Source of the DNA: an uncultured Oscillospiraceae bacterium
Lineage (GTDB): Bacteria; Bacillota; Clostridia; Oscillospirales; Acutalibacteraceae
Assembly: GCA_900540865.1 (NCBI GenBank)
Contig: UQHH01000045.1
Span: forward strand, 1-21,683
Reading direction: 5' to 3'
DNA length: 21,683 nucleotides
Shown: positions 21,240 through 21,683 of the stretch, in pieces
Numbering within the stretch: the stretch's first letter is position 1
How the letters are laid out: the number at the start of each line of letters is the position of its first letter
Made by a program: the position numbers and the translations under genes
Notes under the pieces: generated by a model
Database searches by the model: none
Told to the model about the DNA's origin: nothing
Seen by the model: only the letters and a program-made list of their open reading frames with translations

Positions 21240-21683
21240 CTATCTCTTTTTTGTGTTTTCTGAAATTCTGGTTAGTTGCTCTAATATGTCTTCTTTATAT
21301 CTGCTTTCTTCATCTAGGCTTTTCGCCATCTCATTTAGATTCGTATGAAATATTTTAGAAATATACCAAATAAATTTGATAAACGATATAAAAGCTGTGA
21401 GAGAAAAACCTATCAGCAGCGAATAGAAGTAAGAAAATGTCGAAGGGATAATTACTGCTGTCATTATGACTAACAGGTCTTCTACCATCCCGGAAATAAA
21501 TACAACGAGCAATGCCCGATCTATTTTGGAACTTAAAAGTTTCTGGCTAATCCCAATAACAGAAGTTGCTATAATTGTAATCACAGCTAAATAAATCCCA
21601 ACAGTAATTGTAAAAAAAGCCGTAATGCCATCAATTCGTGATCCGATAAAATAAACTTTCATTGCGTTTGTGGATTCTTGTGT
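21240..21683 (-). CDS. AT-rich three-TM membrane protein, unknown (possibly partial at its start)
   Basis: The visible protein is 140 residues from the first ATG (21662), but the frame stays open to the window edge (TQESTNA before the Met) and no ribosome site precedes that ATG, so it may start outside. It has three hydrophobic segments at about residues 13-38, 49-70 and 78-100. A C-terminal helix, MAKSLDEESRYKEDILEQLT, probably faces the cytoplasm as a coiled coil. I do not recognise a family. The base composition is more AT-rich than the neighbouring terminase genes and resembles the flanking host DNA. A terminator separates it from terS. It may be a moron such as an exclusion protein, or host DNA. 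Confidence 0.6.
   Translation of the reverse strand, partial: TQESTNAMKVYFIGSRIDGITAFFTITVGIYLAVITIIATSVIGISQKLLSSKIDRALLVVFISGMVEDLLVIMTAVIIPSTFSYFYSLLIGFSLTAFISFIKFIWYISKIFHTNLNEMAKSLDEESRYKEDILEQLTRISENTKKR

Overview
The window carries the late (packaging, head, tail, lysis) half of a long-tailed siphophage-type prophage from a Gram-positive Clostridia host. The Firmicutes assignment rests on the phiLC3-type holin, the Terminase_2/PBSX-type terminase pair, the phi13-type tail tube protein and strong AGGAGG-like ribosome sites before nearly every gene. At the left edge, on the opposite strand, lies the 3' end of what is probably a host gene with a ricin-type lectin remnant and a type I dockerin. 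It suggests a dockerin-bearing, possibly cellulosomal, gut or rumen clostridium such as a Ruminococcus relative. The phage genes look clearly GC-richer than the dockerin gene, the right-edge gene and the 10.2-11.56 kb insert.

All phage genes are on the minus strand, so transcription runs from the right edge to the left. The order is: an AT-rich membrane-protein gene with its own terminator (21.2-21.7 kb); terS, terL and portal; a minor head protein fused to a DUF6883-like domain; two small genes separated by terminator-like hairpins; a scaffold gene broken by an in-frame TAG; the major capsid protein; four connector/tail-completion genes; the tail tube; the tail assembly chaperone with a programmed -1 frameshift; the tape measure; distal tail; Gp37-like baseplate protein; three baseplate/fibre proteins; a small conserved protein; amidase endolysin; a membrane coiled-coil protein; and holin.

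The most unusual part is a roughly 1.35 kb insert between the tail chaperone (gpG/gpGT) and the tape measure gene, a junction where these genes are normally adjacent. It looks like a moron cassette. It holds a consensus extended -10 promoter, a zinc-ribbon/transmembrane protein and its terminator, then a leader with its own promoter and a four-repeat type I-C-like mini-CRISPR array with three spacers of 33-36 nt, followed by a terminator. No cas genes are in the window. The repeats differ from each other, but their hairpin stems change in a compensatory way and the 11-nt crRNA handle is kept in three of four. This supports a selected, processed RNA. The array could borrow a host type I-C Cas system against competing phages, act as an RNA decoy (anti-CRISPR), or both.

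Two coding oddities were worked out by hand translation. The tail chaperone extension is read through a T TTT TTC slip site to a stop at 11562. The scaffold gene continues in the same frame on both sides of a TAG at 15892-15894, so it is either a nonsense mutant or a read-through gene. Integrase, repressor, replication genes and both attachment sites are not visible.
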